A stretch of 64,000 nucleotides of DNA from Betaproteobacteria bacterium (lineage in GTDB: Bacteria; Pseudomonadota; Gammaproteobacteria; Burkholderiales; Usitatibacteraceae), in assembly GCA_016711875.1 (NCBI GenBank), contig JADJSD010000023.1, positions 62,001-126,000 of the forward strand, given 5' to 3'. This document shows positions 1-10,657 of the stretch, in pieces (the stretch's first letter is position 1; each line of letters begins with the position of its first letter). A program made the translations under genes and the position numbers. The notes under the pieces were generated by a model, which did no database searches, was not told the origin of the DNA, and saw only the letters and a program-made list of their open reading frames with translations.

Positions 1-977
1 GCCTGGATGATCGTGACCAACAAGATGCTGCTGCCGATCATGCTCTCGCACATCACGATCACGCGTTCGGCGGCCACGCAGGAGGCCTACCAGGAAAGCC
101 GCGTGGAGCGCGTCTGGCGCGCGGCCTCGGGCGGCGTCGAGCGCGGGCGCGCCACCGTCATCGTGGCGATCTCGGGCGTGATCCTCGCCGTCGGCATCGT
201 GGGCGCGCACAACCTCAAGGTGGGCGACTACGGCATCGGCGTCCCGGAGCTTCGCCCCGACTCGCGCTACAACGCGGACAACGCGAAGATCGTCGAGAAA
301 TTCGCCATGGGCACCAACACGCTCGGCGTGGTGGCGCAGACGAAGGACGTGCAGGGCGCGTGCACGCAGTACGAGATCATGAGCGTGATCGAGCGCTTCG
401 ACTGGTTCATGCAGAACGCGCCGGGCACCCAGTCGGTGATCTCGCTGCCGGGCCTCGCCAAGGGCGTGAACGCCGGCTTCAACGAGGGCAACCTCAAGTG
501 GCGCCAGCTCCCGCGCGACCCGCAGGTGATGGCCCAGAGCGTGACACCCATCGACACCGCGACCGGGCTCCTCAACCCGGACTGCAGCGCCATGCAGGTG
601 CTCGTCTTCACCACCGACCAGCAGGGCGAGACCATCGCCTCGCTCGTGGCGAACGTGAAGGACTTCGCGCAGGCCCACAACACGCCCAAGCTCGAGTTCA
701 AGCTCGCCACCGGCAACGTGGGCGTGATGGCCGCCACGAACGAGGCGGTGGATTCGGCGCGCTGGGAGATGAACTTCGCCATCTTCGGCGCGCTCCTCGT
801 GATGTGCATGATCACGTTCCGGTCCTTCCGCGCGACGCTGTGCATCCTCATCCCGCTCGCCCTCGTCTCGGTGCTGTGCGAGGCGCTCATGCCGATGCTC
901 GGCATCGGCCTCAAGGTGTCGACGCTCCCGGTGATCGCGCTGGGCGTGGGCGTGGGCGTGGACTACGGCATCTACCT

Positions 978-3041
<2,064 letters not shown>

Positions 3042-3047
3042 GGGCGT

Positions 3048-4436
3048 TCAGGCGGGCAGGTGGAGGCGGGCGACGGCGCCGGTCGTCTCGCCGTTCGCGA
3101 GCGTGAGCGTGCCGCCCATGCGCTCGACGAGGCGACGCGCGAGCGCGAGGCCCAGGCCCGTGCCGCGGGTCTTGGTGGAGTAGAAGGGTTCGAAGACGCG
3201 CGGCAGGTCCTTCGGCCGGATGCCCGGCCCGGTGTCGGCGACCAGGATCTCGCAGCCCGCGCCCGAGGCCCGCGTCGTCACCGTGAGCGTGCCGCCCGCC
3301 GCCATCGCGTCGATCGCATTGCCCACGAGGCTCACGAGCACGTGCTCGACGAGCATGCCGTCGCCGCGCGCGGACGGCGGCGGGTCGGCCAGGCGGAGCT
3401 CCACCTTCACGTTGACCCGGGACGCGTCCCGCGAGGACGTCGAGAGCGTCTTCTTCACCAGGCCGTTCGGGTCCAGGGTCTCGCGCGCGATGCTGCCCGG
3501 GCGCGAGAACACCAGGAGCTGGCGTATCCACTCCTCGATCCTGTCGACTTCCGTCACGATGTCCTCGGCGGACTCGCGGAAATCCGCGTTGCCCGGATCG
3601 ACGGCGACCTCGACGGAGGTGCGGATCGACGACAGGGGATTGCGGATGGCGTGGGCCACCGTGGCGGCCATCTCGCCCACCGCGCCCAGGCGCTCGCCCT
3701 CGAGCAGGCGCCGCTGCTGGTCCTGCATGATCCGGTCGGCCCGGCGCACGATGCCGAGCAGGACGGCGAAGAGCGTGAGGCCACCGAGGGCGGAGACGAT
3801 CGCGATGGTGCGCTGGCCGCCCGCAATGGCGAGGAACAGCGCATCGGGTGTCTTGTAGAGCTCGACGACACCGACGACCGGTCCGGCCGTGTCGCGCACG
3901 GGCACGTAGATTTCCACGAAACGGCGGGCGGGCCCGCCGGCGAAGGCGTTGGCCGCCTTGTGTTCTTCCTTGCTCACGTAACCGCTCTTGAAGACGAGGC
4001 GGCCGGCCAGGGCGTCGTCGAGTTCGTCGTTGTGCTCGAACTTGCGCCCCTGGAGGTTGCGGTCGCTCGACCAGAGCGCGGTCCGCTCCGGCGTGTAGAC
4101 GTTGGCGCGAAGCACGTCGGGCATCTGCGCGAAATGCCGGAAGGAATCCTCGAGCGCCGGGGAGACGGCACCGCCTTGCCGGAAGAAGGTCGCCGTCTCG
4201 TCGACGCGCACGATGCTCTGGACGAACTCGCTGGTCACCTCGGCGTCCCGTGCGAGCAGGCGATCGTGGAGCAGGCCCGACAGCACCCAACCGAGCGCGC
4301 CGGCGAACACGACGACGCTCGCGAAGGCGGCGATCGAGAAGCGGCGGGTGAGGCGGTAGGCAGGCGGAGCCGGGATGAGCGGCGTGGCGTCGGGGGAAGC
4401 ATTCATCGGGGCGATCTCTTCGCGGGATCCTATCAT
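3048..4436 (-). CDS. Membrane sensor histidine kinase
   Basis: 462 residues. Membrane helix at about 33-55, a periplasmic sensor region of about 145 residues, a second helix at about 210-230, then a HisKA domain with phospho-acceptor H262 in AHAIRNPLSS. A catalytic ATPase domain follows, with N box GNAIDAM, DTGPGI and GTGLGLALARRL. It should phosphorylate the response regulator encoded just downstream. The ATG at 4436 overlaps the stop of the MOSC gene (ATGA), suggesting coupling. An in-frame ATG at 4406 is preceded by GAAGAG and would remove 10 residues, so the start is open. The signal sensed is unknown. Confidence 0.88.
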   Translation of the reverse strand: MIGSREEIAPMNASPDATPLIPAPPAYRLTRRFSIAAFASVVVFAGALGWVLSGLLHDRLLARDAEVTSEFVQSIVRVDETATFFRQGGAVSPALEDSFRHFAQMPDVLRANVYTPERTALWSSDRNLQGRKFEHNDELDDALAGRLVFKSGYVSKEEHKAANAFAGGPARRFVEIYVPVRDTAGPVVGVVELYKTPDALFLAIAGGQRTIAIVSALGGLTLFAVLLGIVRRADRIMQDQQRRLLEGERLGAVGEMAATVAHAIRNPLSSIRTSVEVAVDPGNADFRESAEDIVTEVDRIEEWIRQLLVFSRPGSIARETLDPNGLVKKTLSTSSRDASRVNVKVELRLADPPPSARGDGMLVEHVLVSLVGNAIDAMAAGGTLTVTTRASGAGCEILVADTGPGIRPKDLPRVFEPFYSTKTRGTGLGLALARRLVERMGGTLTLANGETTGAVARLHLPA

Positions 4437-5236
4437 CCGGGGTTTCGCGCTTCGTCCCCCACGCGCAGGTCACCTTCCGCGAGCGTCACGGCGTTCATGC
4501 CGAATCGGGCGCCGAACGCCTCGCTCGGCCGCCAGGCGCCCAGGGTCGCGAGGGGCTCCGGGCCCGTCACCTCGCCCGTCGACTGGTCCGTCGTCGTGAT
4601 CGGGCAGCGGCCGCAGGGTTTCGCCATGCGCAAGCGCGCGGTGCCGGCGGTGAAGTCGGTCCAGGCGTCCTCCTCGAAAGCGCCCGGGCCCGCCAGGACG
4701 ATATTGGGCCGGAACCGGTCGATCGAGACAGGTCGCGGCAGGCGGGCGTTCAGGGCGGCGAGCGAGGCCTCCGAGACGACGAGATGGGCGTAGCCGTCCG
4801 CGTAACCCACGAGTTTTCCCGGCCCGGCGTAGCGCGCGTCCGACTCCCGCCGGGTGCTTTCGGGCATGTACGCGAGACGGCAGGCCCGCCCCAGGACTTC
4901 CGAGAGCCATCGATCGGCCTTGGGCGAGGGGGCGATCGCCGGGGTGACGCTGCTCCAGACCTCCGCCTGCAGCGGATCCCCCGACACGGGCTCGAGCGGC
5001 ACCTTCACCTCGTCGAACTCAGGCGCCGACAGGCGCAACTCGCCTCCATCGATTTCGGTCCAGACGGTGGCCATGGCGGGATGTTCCCGCTGGGTGAGGA
5101 AGCAACCGTCCGGATCCACGACCACGAAGCGGCGGTCGTGGGCGAGTCCGCGGGCGGTGACGCGGGCGGCTTCGAGGCGGATGCCCTTCAGGCTCTTCAC
5201 GGGATAGACCCACAACTGGGAGACGGTGGCGGCCAT
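4433..5236 (-). CDS. MOSC domain protein (YcbX-like)
   Basis: 267 residues with an N-terminal beta-barrel MOSC_N region (opening LWVYPVKSLKGI, typical of the family) and a C-terminal MOSC domain. The latter carries the conserved cysteine in KPCGRCPITTTDQ, which in this superfamily binds the molybdenum cofactor. E. coli YcbX and eukaryotic mARC reduce N-hydroxylated compounds; this protein has no ferredoxin domain, so it would need a separate electron donor. It is the first gene of a minus-strand set with the kinase and regulator, overlapping the kinase start by 4 bases. A functional link to the two-component pair is not shown. Confidence 0.85.
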   Translation of the reverse strand: MAATVSQLWVYPVKSLKGIRLEAARVTARGLAHDRRFVVVDPDGCFLTQREHPAMATVWTEIDGGELRLSAPEFDEVKVPLEPVSGDPLQAEVWSSVTPAIAPSPKADRWLSEVLGRACRLAYMPESTRRESDARYAGPGKLVGYADGYAHLVVSEASLAALNARLPRPVSIDRFRPNIVLAGPGAFEEDAWTDFTAGTARLRMAKPCGRCPITTTDQSTGEVTGPEPLATLGAWRPSEAFGARFGMNAVTLAEGDLRVGDEARNPG

Positions 5237-5319
5237 GGTGAATAATCGATATTGAATCGGGGGGGCATCAAGGGTACCTTACCCGCTCAATTTGCCGCTG
5301 CCCCCGCTCAACGGGGCCT

Positions 5320-5379
5320 CGTCGTTTCCGCGCAGGCGGGAACCCGGCGGCTGGGTCCCTCGCCTTCGCGGGGACGACG
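5320..5379. repeat. Palindromic intergenic repeat (REP-like)
   Basis: A GC-rich imperfect inverted repeat in the SPFH leader. The left arm contains CGTCGTTTCCGCGCAGGCGG and the right arm ends CGCCTTCGCGGGGACGACG; the two arms pair over about 28 bases. It resembles the dispersed palindromes built on TTCCCGCGMAGGCGGGAA that are common in proteobacterial genomes. Only one copy is visible in this window. If transcribed it would fold into a strong hairpin about 20 bases before the start of the SPFH gene. Confidence 0.6.
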
Positions 5380-5401
5380 GCGCGAGACGAAAGGAATCGA
5401 C

Positions 5402-6532
5402 ATGGCTCTCTGGGACAAGTTGATGGGCGAACTGGTCGACATCGTCGAGTGGCTCGACGACACCAACGACACGCTGGCCTACCGGTTCGAGCGCTACCAG
5501 AACGAGATCAAGTACGGCGCGAAGCTCGTCGTGCGCGAGGGCCAGGTCGCCGTCTTCATCAACGAGGGCAAGCTCGCGGACGTCTTCCAGCCCGGCACGC
5601 ACGAGCTCACGACCCAGAACATGCCCATCCTCGCGACGCTGCGCGGCTGGAAGTTCGGGTTCAACAGCCCCTTCAAGGCCGAGGTCTACTTCTGCTCGAC
5701 GCGCAAGTTCACGGACCTCAAGTGGGGCACGCCCGGGCCCGCCACGATGCGCGACCCGGAATTCGGCGTCGTGCGCGTCACCTCCTTCGGCCTGTACGCC
5801 ATCCGCGTGAAGGATGCCGGCACGTTCGTGAAGGACCTGGTCGGCACCGACAACCGCTTCACGCTCGCCGAGGTGCAGGAGAACCTGCGCGGCAAGATCG
5901 GCCTGCGCATCAAGGAGGTGATGCCGGAGATCGGCATCCCGGTCATCGACCTCGAGGCGAAGGTCACCGAGCTCGGCAACCGCCTGAAGGACCGGCTCGC
6001 GGGCGATTTCCTCGCGATGGGCCTCGAGCTCGTCGAGGTGCAGGTGCAGGACATCGGCCTGCCGGAGGAAGTCGAGAAGGCCATCGACAAGCGCGGCGCC
6101 ATGGCGGCCATCGGCAACCTGCAGGCCTACACGCAATACGAGACGGCCTCGGCCATCCGCGATGCCGCCAACAACCCCGGCGGCGCCGCGGGCGCGGGCG
6201 TGGGCCTGGGCGCCGGCCTCGCCATGGGCGCGCAGATGGTCAACGCGATGACGGGCGGCACCGGGGGAATCGGCCTCGGCGGCGCGCCGGCGGCCGGCGC
6301 CGCGATGCCGCCCCCGATTCCCGGGTCGGTGTCCTTCCACGTCGCCGTGAACGGCCAGCAGGCCGGCCCGTTCGATGCGAACGCCCTCGCGCAGCAGGCC
6401 GCCAGCGGCCAGCTCACGCGCGCCTCGCTCGTCTGGAAGGCCGGCATGGCGCAGTGGTCCAAGGCCGGCGACGTGCCCGAGCTCGCGATGCTCTTCGCCA
6501 ACATGCCGCCCCCGGTTCCGCCGGCGGGTTGA
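5402..6532 (+). CDS. SPFH/band-7 protein with C-terminal GYF_2 domain (YdjI-like)
   Basis: 376 residues. The first ~240 form an SPFH domain of the YdjI (virion-core-like) type, opening with a short helix rather than a membrane anchor. A glycine/alanine-rich linker at about 255-300 follows, then a GYF_2 (DUF4339) domain with the pattern NGQQAGPFDANAL and VWKAGMAQW. SPFH proteins form membrane-associated scaffolds. In Bacillus the YdjI protein works with a zinc-ribbon protein in envelope stress, and here the next gene is also a zinc-ribbon membrane protein. The start is the ATG at 5402, with AAGGA 7 bases upstream; frame-open sequence before it is the intergenic palindrome. The stop overlaps the next start (TGATG). 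Confidence 0.85.
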   Translation: MALWDKLMGELVDIVEWLDDTNDTLAYRFERYQNEIKYGAKLVVREGQVAVFINEGKLADVFQPGTHELTTQNMPILATLRGWKFGFNSPFKAEVYFCSTRKFTDLKWGTPGPATMRDPEFGVVRVTSFGLYAIRVKDAGTFVKDLVGTDNRFTLAEVQENLRGKIGLRIKEVMPEIGIPVIDLEAKVTELGNRLKDRLAGDFLAMGLELVEVQVQDIGLPEEVEKAIDKRGAMAAIGNLQAYTQYETASAIRDAANNPGGAAGAGVGLGAGLAMGAQMVNAMTGGTGGIGLGGAPAAGAAMPPPIPGSVSFHVAVNGQQAGPFDANALAQQAASGQLTRASLVWKAGMAQWSKAGDVPELAMLFANMPPPVPPAG

Positions 6533-7656
6533 TGGAGCAGTCGGACCTCCAGCCCACGCGGCCGGAGAACGCGTTCATCAAGACCTTCCCCTGCACCGGG
6601 TGCGGGGCGAAGCTCTCGTTCGCGCCCGGCACCCGCGACCTGCAGTGCGAGTACTGCGGCACGAAGAACGCGATCGCGGAGAACGACGATCGCGTCGAGG
6701 AACTCGACTTCGCCACCTACCTCAAGGCCCTCGAGGGCAAGATGGAGGCGGCCGAGGTCGAGGAGGTCAAGTGCGGCAAGTGCGGGGCGGAGCAGACGCT
6801 CGCCGGGAACCTCTTCGCCGGTCACTGCACCTTCTGCGGCGCCGCGATCGTCTCGAAGAGCTACGCCAGCCGGCGCATCAAGCCCAAGTCGATCGTGCCG
6901 TTCCAGGTGGGGAAGGCGAGCGCGCAGGAGAGCTTCCGGCGCTGGGTTAAGGGCCTGTGGCTCGCGCCCAATGACCTGAAGCGTTACGCCCAGAGCGACG
7001 CGGGCCTCAGCGGTGTGTACCTGCCGTACTGGACGTACGACTGCCACACCGAAAGCGACTACCGGGGCGAGCGCGGCGACGACTACTACACCAACGAGAC
7101 GTACACGACGCAGAACGACAAGGGCGAGTCGGTGACGCAGACCCGCCGCGTGAAGCACACGCGCTGGAGCGCGGCCTCGGGGCACGTGGCGCACTTCCAC
7201 GACGACGTGCTGGTGCCGGCCTCGAAGGGCCTGCCGCCGGGCATCTCCGATTCCGTCACGCGCTTCAACCTGAAGGGGCTCGTGCCCTACCAGCCGGAGT
7301 TCGTGAGCGGCTTCCAGGCCGAGGCCTACCAGGTGGGACTCCGCGAGGGATTCCCGGTCGCGAAGACCGCCATCGACGGAACCATCGGCACCCTGGTGCG
7401 TCGCGACATCGGCGGCGACCAGCAGCGCGTCCACTCGGTCTCCACGCGCTACGACGACGTGAAGTTCAAGCACGTGCTGCTGCCGGTCTGGATCTCCGCC
7501 TACCGCTACCGCGACAAGGCCTACCGCTTCCTCATCAACGGGCAGACGGGCGAGGTTTCGGGCGAGAGCCCGAAGTCCTGGTGGAAGATCGGCTTCCTCG
7601 CCCTCGGGGTGCTCGTCGTGCTGGTGCTCGTGCTGGTGGCGGGCGGCCGGCGCTAG
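6532..7656 (+). CDS. Double zinc-ribbon protein with C-terminal membrane anchor (YdjG-like)
   Basis: 374 residues. Two zinc ribbons lie at the N-terminus: C21-x2-C24 with C39-x2-C42, and C81-x2-C84 with C99-x2-C102. A tyrosine-rich central domain follows (YLPYWTYDCHTESDY and related), and the protein ends in a single hydrophobic helix of about 20 residues and GGRR. The layout matches zinc-ribbon proteins annotated as TFIIB-type or YdjG-like. It is translationally coupled to the SPFH gene by a one-base overlap (TGATG), so the two products probably form one membrane complex. The stop shares a CTAG with the convergent MscS gene. No enzyme motif is visible. Confidence 0.8.
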   Translation: MEQSDLQPTRPENAFIKTFPCTGCGAKLSFAPGTRDLQCEYCGTKNAIAENDDRVEELDFATYLKALEGKMEAAEVEEVKCGKCGAEQTLAGNLFAGHCTFCGAAIVSKSYASRRIKPKSIVPFQVGKASAQESFRRWVKGLWLAPNDLKRYAQSDAGLSGVYLPYWTYDCHTESDYRGERGDDYYTNETYTTQNDKGESVTQTRRVKHTRWSAASGHVAHFHDDVLVPASKGLPPGISDSVTRFNLKGLVPYQPEFVSGFQAEAYQVGLREGFPVAKTAIDGTIGTLVRRDIGGDQQRVHSVSTRYDDVKFKHVLLPVWISAYRYRDKAYRFLINGQTGEVSGESPKSWWKIGFLALGVLVVLVLVLVAGGRR

Positions 7657-8465
7657 GCCGCCTGCTGCCGCACGTGCAGGTGGGCTTCGGGCACCGGGTA
7701 GCCGGCCGACCCGAACGTGTCCCGGATCACCCGGTTCGTGTCGAAGTACACCTGCCAGTAGTGGTCGGTGTGCACGAACGGGCGCACCGCGAGCACCGGG
7801 CCGCGTTCGTTGAACGCGAGGATCGCGACATCGGGCTTCGGCTCCGCGACCACGTTGGCGATCTTCGGGAGCGATTCCTTCAGCCGCGCTATGGCGTCGT
7901 GGGGATCCACGGCGTGGTTCAGCTGCGCCGTGAGCTCCACCCGCCGGTACGGGTTCGTGGAGTAATTCTTGATCGTCCCGCCCATGACCTTGCCGTTGCC
8001 CACGTAGGTCTGCACGTTGTCCGGCGTGTCGATGGCGGTGCTGAAGAGCCCGACCGCGCGCACGGTGCCCTCGACGTCGCCCGCGAGCACGTAGTCGCCC
8101 ACCTTGAAGGGGCGCAGCACCAGGATGAAGGCGCCGGCCGCGAAGTTCGCGAGCAGGCCGGACCAGGCCGCGCCGACCGCGATGCCGAGCGCCGCGATGA
8201 GGGCCGCGAACGAGGTCGTCTCGACGCCGAAGTAGCCGAGGATGCCGATGACGAGAAGGACGTTCAGCGCGACGGCGATCGTGTTGCCGATGTACCGGAT
8301 GACGGTCGGCTCGACCTTCTGGCGCTCCAGGGCCTTCTGGATGAGGGTGCCGACGATGCCGATGAGCCAGCGGCCGACGATGTAGATGACGATCGCGCCG
8401 AGCACCTTGAGACCGATCGCCACGAGGGCGGGCTTGGCCGATTCGTACAGGGCCTGCAAATCCAT
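7653..8465 (-). CDS. MscS-family small-conductance mechanosensitive channel
   Basis: 270 residues. Three N-terminal membrane helices; the third is the glycine/alanine-rich pore helix (AALGIAVGAAWSGLLANFAAG), followed by the beta domain (PFKVGDYVLAGDVEGTVRAVGLFST) and a cytoplasmic alpha/beta cage. The length is close to E. coli MscS (286). It opens under membrane tension to release solutes during osmotic downshift. The last codons overlap the convergent zinc-ribbon gene through a shared CTAG. Confidence 0.92.
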   Translation of the reverse strand: MDLQALYESAKPALVAIGLKVLGAIVIYIVGRWLIGIVGTLIQKALERQKVEPTVIRYIGNTIAVALNVLLVIGILGYFGVETTSFAALIAALGIAVGAAWSGLLANFAAGAFILVLRPFKVGDYVLAGDVEGTVRAVGLFSTAIDTPDNVQTYVGNGKVMGGTIKNYSTNPYRRVELTAQLNHAVDPHDAIARLKESLPKIANVVAEPKPDVAILAFNERGPVLAVRPFVHTDHYWQVYFDTNRVIRDTFGSAGYPVPEAHLHVRQQAA

Positions 8466-8506
8466 GGGATTCTCCTTTTTCGTGGGGGCTTCGCGTGAAA
8501 GAGAGA

Positions 8507-8522
8507 GGGCCCGCGAGGGCCC
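8507..8522 (-). terminator. Possible terminator after peroxiredoxin
   Basis: On the minus strand GGGCCC-TCGC-GGGCCC can form a 6-bp all-GC stem, followed by a pyrimidine run TCTCTCTTTC. It is placed correctly for the end of the peroxiredoxin transcript, but the stem is short and the T tract is broken. Confidence 0.35.
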
Positions 8523-8549
8523 CCTTTGCTGCGGAATCGATCCTGCGGG

Positions 8550-9053
8550 TCAGGCCTGCGAAAGCATCGTCGCGCCGTCGGAGACCTCGAACTTGCCCGG
8601 TCCCTCGACGTTGAGCGTCTTCACGACGCCGTCATCGACGAGCATCGAGAAGCGGTTGCAGCGCATGCCGAGCCCGCGCGCGTTCAGGTCCAGCTCGAGG
8701 CCCAGCTTCCTCGTGTAGTCGGCGCTGCCGTCCGCCATGAAGCGGATCTTGCCGACCGCCTTCTGGTCGCGGGCCCACGCGCCCATCACGAACGCGTCGT
8801 TGACGGCGAAGCACCACACCTCGTCCACGCCCTTCGCCTTCAGGCCGGCGAGGTTGTCGAGGTAGCTCGGCACGTGCTTGGCCGAGCAGGTGGGGGTGAA
8901 GGCGCCGGGCAGGCCGAAGATCGCGATCTTCTTGCCCTTCGTGGCCTCTTCCACCTTGAACGTGTTGGGGCCGATGGAACAGCCGTTGCCCTCGACTTCG
9001 ATGAACTCCGAGACCGTGCCCTCGGGCAGGCGGTCGCCGACCTTGATCGTCAT
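8550..9053 (-). CDS. Peroxiredoxin, Prx5 (atypical) type
   Basis: 167 residues. The thioredoxin-fold protein carries the Prx5 active-site signature PGAFTPTCSAKHVP with peroxidatic C56. A second cysteine, C81, is in VWCFAVND, and C141 in MRCNRFS. It reduces hydrogen peroxide and alkyl hydroperoxides, usually with glutaredoxin/glutathione or thioredoxin as reductant, in the cytoplasm. The start is ATG 9053 with a strong GAGAGGAG ribosome site; the longer frame upstream lies in the LysE gene and is rejected. Confidence 0.92.
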   Translation of the reverse strand: MTIKVGDRLPEGTVSEFIEVEGNGCSIGPNTFKVEEATKGKKIAIFGLPGAFTPTCSAKHVPSYLDNLAGLKAKGVDEVWCFAVNDAFVMGAWARDQKAVGKIRFMADGSADYTRKLGLELDLNARGLGMRCNRFSMLVDDGVVKTLNVEGPGKFEVSDGATMLSQA

Positions 9054-9094
9054 GGGTGTTGCTCCTCTCTCGTTGTAGGGGGTGCTGCGGGGTG

Positions 9095-9736
9095 CTACGG
9101 GGTGGCCGCGTGGCCGCGGCGGAAGGCCGCGAGCGCGAGGCCCGCGGCGACGAACGCGCCGCCGAGGATGCGGTTCACCCAGCGCAGGTGCGACGGGTCC
9201 TTCATGACGGCGAGCACGCGCGCGGCGAGCCCGATGTAGCCCGCCATCACGACGAGGTCCACGACGAGCGTGGTCACCCCGAGGATGGCGTATTGCGCGA
9301 AGGCCGGCCGTGCCACGTCGATGAACTGCGGCAGCACGGCGGCGTAGAAGATGATGCCCTTCGGGTTGGTGATGTTGACGAGGAACCCCTTCCAGAAGAC
9401 CTCGCGCGCGTCCTTGCCCTGCGGGGCGTCGGCGCGCTCGTCGAAGCGGTGCGGCTCGGCGCGCCACGTGGTCACGCCGAGGTACACGAGGTAGGCGACC
9501 CCGCCCCATTTCACGACGTTGAAGAGCGATTCGCTCGCGAGCAGGATCGCGCCCAGGCCCACCGAGACAAATCCCATGAGGGTGAAATTGGCGAGCTGCA
9601 TCCCGACGGCATTCCACAGGCCCCGGCGGAAGCCGTGGTTGAGGCCGGCCGCGAGGCTCGAGAACACGCCCGGCCCCGGCGACACCGACAGGATGATCGT
9701 CGCGAGGAGGTAGGTGATCCAGACGGAGAGGTCCAC
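9095..9736 (-). CDS. LysE/RhtB family amino acid exporter
   Basis: 213 residues, with six predicted membrane helices and the family hallmark SPGPGVF near residue 20. Members export amino acids or homoserine lactones and similar small molecules; the substrate is not predictable. The start is a GTG at 9736 that overlaps the stop of the upstream SDR gene by one base (TAGTG), so the two are probably translated from one message. Confidence 0.88.
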   Translation of the reverse strand: MDLSVWITYLLATIILSVSPGPGVFSSLAAGLNHGFRRGLWNAVGMQLANFTLMGFVSVGLGAILLASESLFNVVKWGGVAYLVYLGVTTWRAEPHRFDERADAPQGKDAREVFWKGFLVNITNPKGIIFYAAVLPQFIDVARPAFAQYAILGVTTLVVDLVVMAGYIGLAARVLAVMKDPSHLRWVNRILGGAFVAAGLALAAFRRGHAATP

Positions 9737-10530
9737 TAGCGTCCCGTTTCGATGGCGCGGCGGGCGATGCGGTCGACGAGCCCCGGCGCCACCAGCTTGA
9801 GGAAAAGGCCGATTCTACCGCGAGCCGTCATGACCAACTCGCGCCGCCGGCCTTCGATGGCCTTCAGGGTCATGCGGGCGCATTCCTCGACCGACATCAC
9901 CTCGCCTTCCTTCACCGGGCTCACCTGGATGGGCATGCCGTCCGGGCCGGTGGCGTTCTCGCGGATGCCGGTCGAAACGAAGCCGGGGCAGACCATCGTG
10001 ACGGTGACGCCGGCATCCGCCAGTTCGATCCGCAGCGAATCGAAGAAGCCCATCATCGCGTGCTTGCTGGCGGCGTAGCCGGTGCGCGTGGGAACGCCGG
10101 TGCGCCCCGCCAGGCTCGCGATTCCCACGAGGCGGCCCTTCGAGGCCTTCAGGTGGGGCAGGGCGTGGTGGGTGCAGTACACGGCGCCCAGGTAGTTCAC
10201 CTTCATGATCCGCTCGAGGATGGCCATGTCGCCGATGTCCTCGAAGCGCGCCCACATCGTCGCGCCGGCATTGTTCACCAGCGTGTCGATCCGGCCGTAG
10301 GCGGCGACCGTGCGCTCGACGAGGCGGCGGCAGTCGTCCTCCACCGAAACGTCGGTGACGACGGCCTCGGCCTTCGCCCCGAGCGCGGCGCATTCGGCCG
10401 CCACGCGATCGAGCCCCTCGCGGTCCCGCGCCGCCAGCGCGAGCCGCGCGCCCTTGGCCGCCATCTGCCTCGCCAGCTCCGCGCCGATGCCCTTCGACGC
10501 TCCGGTAATGATCACGACGCTGTTCTTCAT
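9736..10530 (-). CDS. Short-chain dehydrogenase/reductase (SDR)
   Basis: 264 residues. A Rossmann fold with TGASKGIG at 9-16, a DV pair for the adenine ring, NNAG near residue 88, and catalytic GYAASKH (Tyr and Lys) near 154-159. The N-terminal arginine after the second strand (LALAARDRE) favours NADPH. The substrate is unknown; the C-terminal tail (RGRIGLFLKLVAPGLVDRI) is hydrophobic, as in SDRs that associate with membranes. It is coupled to the LysE exporter gene. Confidence 0.88.
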   Translation of the reverse strand: MKNSVVIITGASKGIGAELARQMAAKGARLALAARDREGLDRVAAECAALGAKAEAVVTDVSVEDDCRRLVERTVAAYGRIDTLVNNAGATMWARFEDIGDMAILERIMKVNYLGAVYCTHHALPHLKASKGRLVGIASLAGRTGVPTRTGYAASKHAMMGFFDSLRIELADAGVTVTMVCPGFVSTGIRENATGPDGMPIQVSPVKEGEVMSVEECARMTLKAIEGRRRELVMTARGRIGLFLKLVAPGLVDRIARRAIETGR

Positions 10531-10657
10531 TGATTCATCCGCCAGGGCGACGCCCCCCTACCCTGCGTCTGTGTTCATCCGTGTTTGCTGCCGGCGCTTC
10601 GCGACAACGGTTCATCTGCGGTTCCAAAGCCTTTTCTCCCCTTGGACGTCAGCGGTC

